Assembly (NCBI GenBank): GCA_026399415.1
Contig: JAPLQZ010000156.1
Span: 1 to 32,665 of the forward strand
DNA length: 32,665 nucleotides
Reading direction: 5' to 3'
From: Rhodocyclales bacterium
GTDB taxonomy: Bacteria; Pseudomonadota; Gammaproteobacteria; Burkholderiales; Rhodocyclaceae
In this document: in pieces, positions 30,901 to 32,665 of the stretch
Position numbering within the stretch: position 1 is the stretch's first letter
How the letters are laid out: each line of letters begins with the position of its first letter
The notes under the pieces: generated by a model
Told to the model about the DNA's origin: nothing
The model's database searches: none
The model's input: only the letters and a program-made list of their open reading frames with translations
Translations under genes and position numbers: made by a program

Positions 30901-31977
30901 CTCATCAATACGCAGCGTCGATGAGATGTAGGCGCCGCGGTCGAGATCGTTGACGTAAAGCGTCTGAACCTGCTCGATGCCGCTAGCCGCCAACTTGGCC
31001 AGCAGTTCCTCGGTAATCTCATCGTTGGCGTTGGCCAGCACTTCGCCGGTTTCGGCATTCACTATGTTGCGGGCTATGATGCGACCGATCAAAAACTCAT
31101 CAGGCACGATGATTTTCTTGATGCCAGCCTCGGCCATTTCGCGGATATGCTTGACCGTGATCCGCTTGTCTTTTGCGACGATGACCTTGCCGGCCTTGTC
31201 GAGGATGTCGAACTTCGCCACTTCGCCGCGAAGGCGTTCGGGCACCACCTCGAACAGAATGCCCTTCTTGGCAAAGTGAAAACTGTCGGACTCGAAGAAG
31301 GTAGCGAGAATCTGCTCGTGCGTCAGGCCGATCGACTTCAGCAGAATCGTCACCGGCATCTTGCGACGACGATCGATACGGAAATAAAGAATGTCCTTCG
31401 GATCAAATTCGAAGTCCAGCCAGGAGCCGCGATAAGGAATGATGCGCGCCGAGAACAGCAGTTTGCCTGAGCTGTGGGTCTTGCCCTTGTCGTGTTCAAA
31501 GAAAACACCCGGCGAACGATGCAACTGGGAGACGATGACCCGCTCCGTACCATTGATGACAAAGGAACCGGTCGTGGTCATCAAAGGGATTTCACCCATG
31601 TACAGTGGTTGGTCTTCCTTGACTTCCTTCACCGCCTTGGTGTCGCGGTCAAGGAGTTCGAGGCGAACCTTGGCACGCAGCGGACTGGCAAAGGTCAGGC
31701 CACGCTGCTGACATTCCTTGACATCGAAGGTCGGCTCGCCGAGCATGAACTCGACGAAGTGGAGGCGGGCATTTCCCGAATGCGCAACAATCGGGAATAT
31801 CGACGTGAACGCCGCTTGCAAGCCCTCGTTGCGCCGGTGTGCCGGTGGCACCTCGGCCTGCAGGAAGCGCGTGTAGGACTCGATCTGCGTCGCCAGAAGA
31901 AAGGGAACGTCGAGGACGTTGGCCCGCTTGGCAAAGCTTTTGCGAATGCGCTTTTTTTCTGTGTAGGAATACGCCAT
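27907..31977 (-). CDS. rpoB: DNA-directed RNA polymerase subunit beta
   Basis: Beta forms, with beta', the active-site cleft of RNA polymerase and the rifampicin pocket. The 1356-residue protein begins [18 protein letters not shown]. The rifampicin region reads [21 protein letters not shown], then [10 protein letters not shown], with the sensitive-type residues equivalent to E. coli D516, H526 and S531 all present. Other landmarks are [12 protein letters not shown] and, at the C-terminus, [19 protein letters not shown]. It lies 189 bases after rplL, a gap with a long hairpin, and 29 bases before rpoC. Confidence 0.98.
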   Translation of the reverse strand: MAYSYTEKKRIRKSFAKRANVLDVPFLLATQIESYTRFLQAEVPPAHRRNEGLQAAFTSIFPIVAHSGNARLHFVEFMLGEPTFDVKECQQRGLTFASPLRAKVRLELLDRDTKAVKEVKEDQPLYMGEIPLMTTTGSFVINGTERVIVSQLHRSPGVFFEHDKGKTHSSGKLLFSARIIPYRGSWLDFEFDPKDILYFRIDRRRKMPVTILLKSIGLTHEQILATFFESDSFHFAKKGILFEVVPERLRGEVAKFDILDKAGKVIVAKDKRITVKHIREMAEAGIKKIIVPDEFLIGRIIARNIVNAETGEVLANANDEITEELLAKLAASGIEQVQTLYVNDLDRGAYISSTLRIDESADQWASRVAIYRMMRPGEPPTEDAVENLFHGLFYSEERYDLSAVGRMKFNRRVGREEIEGAGTLSNEDIVDVVRILVELRNGRGEVDDIDHLGNRRVRSVGELAENQFRAGLVRVERAVKERLNQAESDNLMPHDLINAKPISAAIKEFFGSSQLSQFMDQTNPLSEITHKRRVSALGPGGLTRERAGFEVRDVHPTHYGRVCPIETPEGPNIGLINSLALYARTNEYGFMETPYRKVENSRVTDEIEYLSAIEEGKYVIAQANAQLDKKGKLSDALVSCRFKGEFELKEPPDVQYMDVAPSQIVSVAASLIPFLEHDDANRALMGANMQRQAVPCLRPEKAFVGTGIERTVAVDSGTAVQALRGGVVDYIDANRIVVRVNDAETVSGEVGVDIYNLIKYTRSNQNTNINQRPIVRVGDLIAKGDVVADGASTDLGELALGQNMLVAFMPWNGYNFEDSILISERVVANDRFTSIHIEELTVVARDTKLGAEEISRDIATLGESQLGRLDESGIVYIGAEVEAGDVLVGKVTPKGETQLTPEEKLLRAIFGEKASDVKDTSLRVPSGMIGTVIDVQVFTREGIERDKRAQSIIDDMLKGYKQDLADQMRIVERDTFARIEKLLTNKVASKGPKKLVKGTKITKAYLESVEHYHWFDISLADEGAQQQLENLRDSVEQTRKDFDVAFEAKRKKLTQGDELPPGVQKMVKVYLAVKRRLQPGDKMAGRHGNKGVVSKIVPVEDMPHMADGTPMDIVLNPLGVPSRMNIGQILETHLGWAAKGLGQKIGEMLRRQAAAVEIRKLLNKIYNASGRSEDIDSLSEKEVVELAGNLQGGVPFATPVFDGANESEIKAMLELAGLPSNGQVDLYDGRTGDSFERQVTVGYMHVLKLHHLVDDKMHARSTGPYSLVTQQPLGGKAQFGGQRFGEMEVWALEAYGAAYVLQEMLTVKSDDVNGRTKVYENIVKGEHKIDAGMPESFNVLVKEIRSLAIDIDLERY

Positions 31978-32120
31978 GGTGGCTCCGTTCAGGATTCAGA
32001 CGTCGAAGGTCAAAGGACAGGGCTGAGGCAAAGCAATTCAGCACTCTCGTGTAACCCCCGGATTAAATGCAGCGGGGTAGATCTCAACTGGTACAACGTA
32101 CTTGTGTTTCTACAAGGACC

Positions 32121-32157
32121 AATAGCGGGTTGGCGGCGACGCCGCCAACCCGCTATT
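32121..32157 (-). other. 17-bp perfect hairpin between rplL and rpoB
   Basis: AATAGCGGGTTGGCGGC and its exact complement are separated by three bases, starting ten bases after the rplL stop. No U-run follows on either strand, so it is not a standard terminator. The rplL-rpoB gap of E. coli holds an attenuator and an RNase III processing site; this stem is a plausible counterpart. A small CTTGT/ACAAG stem (32101-32116) follows it. I found no convincing promoter in the rest of the 189-base gap. Confidence 0.75.
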
Positions 32158-32166
32158 GAATCGCAA

Positions 32167-32541
32167 TTACTTGACCTCGACCTTGGCGCCGACATCCTCA
32201 AGTTGCTTCTTGAGGGCTGCAGCGTCAGCCTTGGAAATGCCTTCCTTGACAGCCTTCGGAGCGCCATCAACCAGATCCTTGGCTTCCTTGAGGCCGAGGC
32301 CCGTGGCAGCGCGAACGACCTTGATGGCTTCGACCTTCTTTTCGCCCGCAGCCAGCAACATCACGGTGAATTCGGTCTGCTCTTCGACGGCAGCAGCGGC
32401 CGCGGCCGGGGCGGCAACGGCAACAGCAGCCGCAGCGGCGGAAACGCCAAACTTTACTTCCATTTCCTTGATCAGCTCGGACAGATCGAGAACGGTCATG
32501 CCAGCGATGGCATCGAGTATTTCAGCTTTGCTTACAGCCAT
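32167..32541 (-). CDS. rplL: 50S ribosomal protein L7/L12
   Basis: L7/L12 forms the flexible stalk that recruits translational GTPases. The 124-residue protein has the N-terminal dimerisation part ([20 protein letters not shown]), an alanine-rich hinge at about 35-52, and the C-terminal domain ([21 protein letters not shown] and [12 protein letters not shown]). AGGAG lies eight bases before the ATG. It is followed by the long rplL-rpoB hairpin. Length and sequence are normal. Confidence 0.98.
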   Translation of the reverse strand: MAVSKAEILDAIAGMTVLDLSELIKEMEVKFGVSAAAAAVAVAAPAAAAAAVEEQTEFTVMLLAAGEKKVEAIKVVRAATGLGLKEAKDLVDGAPKAVKEGISKADAAALKKQLEDVGAKVEVK

Positions 32542-32583
32542 GATTACAGCTCCTGAATGAATGTTTGGATCAATGAAAAACGA

Positions 32584-32643
32584 TTACGCAGTCTCTTTGG
32601 CGTCGCGCACAGCAGCGAGGCCCCTGACAAACTTCGTCGGGAC
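32584..32643 (-). CDS. rplJ: 3' end of 50S ribosomal protein L10 gene, partial, with an in-frame stop just upstream
   Basis: The last 19 codons before TAA at 32584 read VPTKFVRGLAAVRDAKETA, which resembles the C-terminus of betaproteobacterial L10, in the expected place upstream of rplL on the - strand (42-base gap). Going further upstream in the same frame, a TAA at 32644-32646 interrupts the frame, and the remaining bases to the window edge do not look like L10. Since this is 20 bases from the edge, a contig-end sequence error is the simplest explanation. It is too short for the ORF track. Confidence 0.7.
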   Translation of the reverse strand, partial: VPTKFVRGLAAVRDAKETA

Positions 32644-32665
32644 TTAGTTGAGTGTGCGGACAAAC

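Noticed and set aside
29284-30924. 546-codon + strand ORF inside rpoB
   Set aside because: Antisense shadow of rpoB with no recognisable domain.
32040-32095. TTGAGA / TTTAAT as an rpoB promoter
   Set aside because: Spacing is only about 14 bases and the match is poor.

Overview
The window is almost entirely chromosomal housekeeping DNA from a betaproteobacterium, most likely Rhodocyclaceae-like. This is inferred from the flavour of the proteins (C+ zinc-type S4 starting [12 protein letters not shown], infA and rpmJ inside the spc block) and from the gene order rplJL-rpoBC-rpsLG-fusA-tuf running straight into S10-spc-alpha. Both edges cut genes (cysI at the left, rplJ at the right), so it may be a whole assembly contig. 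No stretch over 300 bases lacks a gene. I see no mobile element, CRISPR array, tRNA or rRNA.

Left part (1-4795, + strand): a tightly coupled assimilatory sulfate reduction operon, cysI (5' cut) - DUF934 - cysH - cysD - cysN. CysD/CysN make APS from sulfate and ATP. CysH carries both cysteine pairs of the iron-sulfur APS reductases and would make sulfite directly. CysI reduces sulfite to sulfide. A bidirectional hairpin terminator at about 4818-4846 separates this operon from the convergent ribosomal block.

Right part (32665 down to 4864, - strand): in transcription order, the end of rplJ, rplL, rpoB, rpoC (beta operon); rpsL, rpsG, fusA, tufA (str); rpsJ, rplC, rplD, rplW, rplB, rpsS, rplV, rpsC, rplP, rpmC, rpsQ (S10); rplN, rplX, rplE, rpsN, rpsH, rplF-rplR, rpsE, rpmD, rplO, secY, infA, rpmJ (spc); rpsM, rpsK, rpsD, rpoA, rplQ (alpha). 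Sigma70-type promoters can be read at the start of each sub-block: str (23638-23666), S10 (19227-19255), spc (13861-13888) and alpha (7983-8011). Hairpins lie in rplL-rpoB, rpsG-fusA, tufA-rpsJ, rpsJ-rplC, rpsD-rpoA and rpoA-rplQ.

The main anomaly is at 10908-11759. Ribosomal proteins L6 and L18 are encoded by one uninterrupted 283-codon frame. The usual L6 C-terminal tail, its stop codon and the rplR ribosome binding site are all missing, and L6 runs through one isoleucine into the L18 methionine. This is either a real L6::L18 fusion or an in-frame deletion or assembly artefact. A second oddity is an in-frame stop in the visible tail of rplJ, 20 bases from the window edge. Apart from these and the regulatory structures, I found no previously undescribed system.
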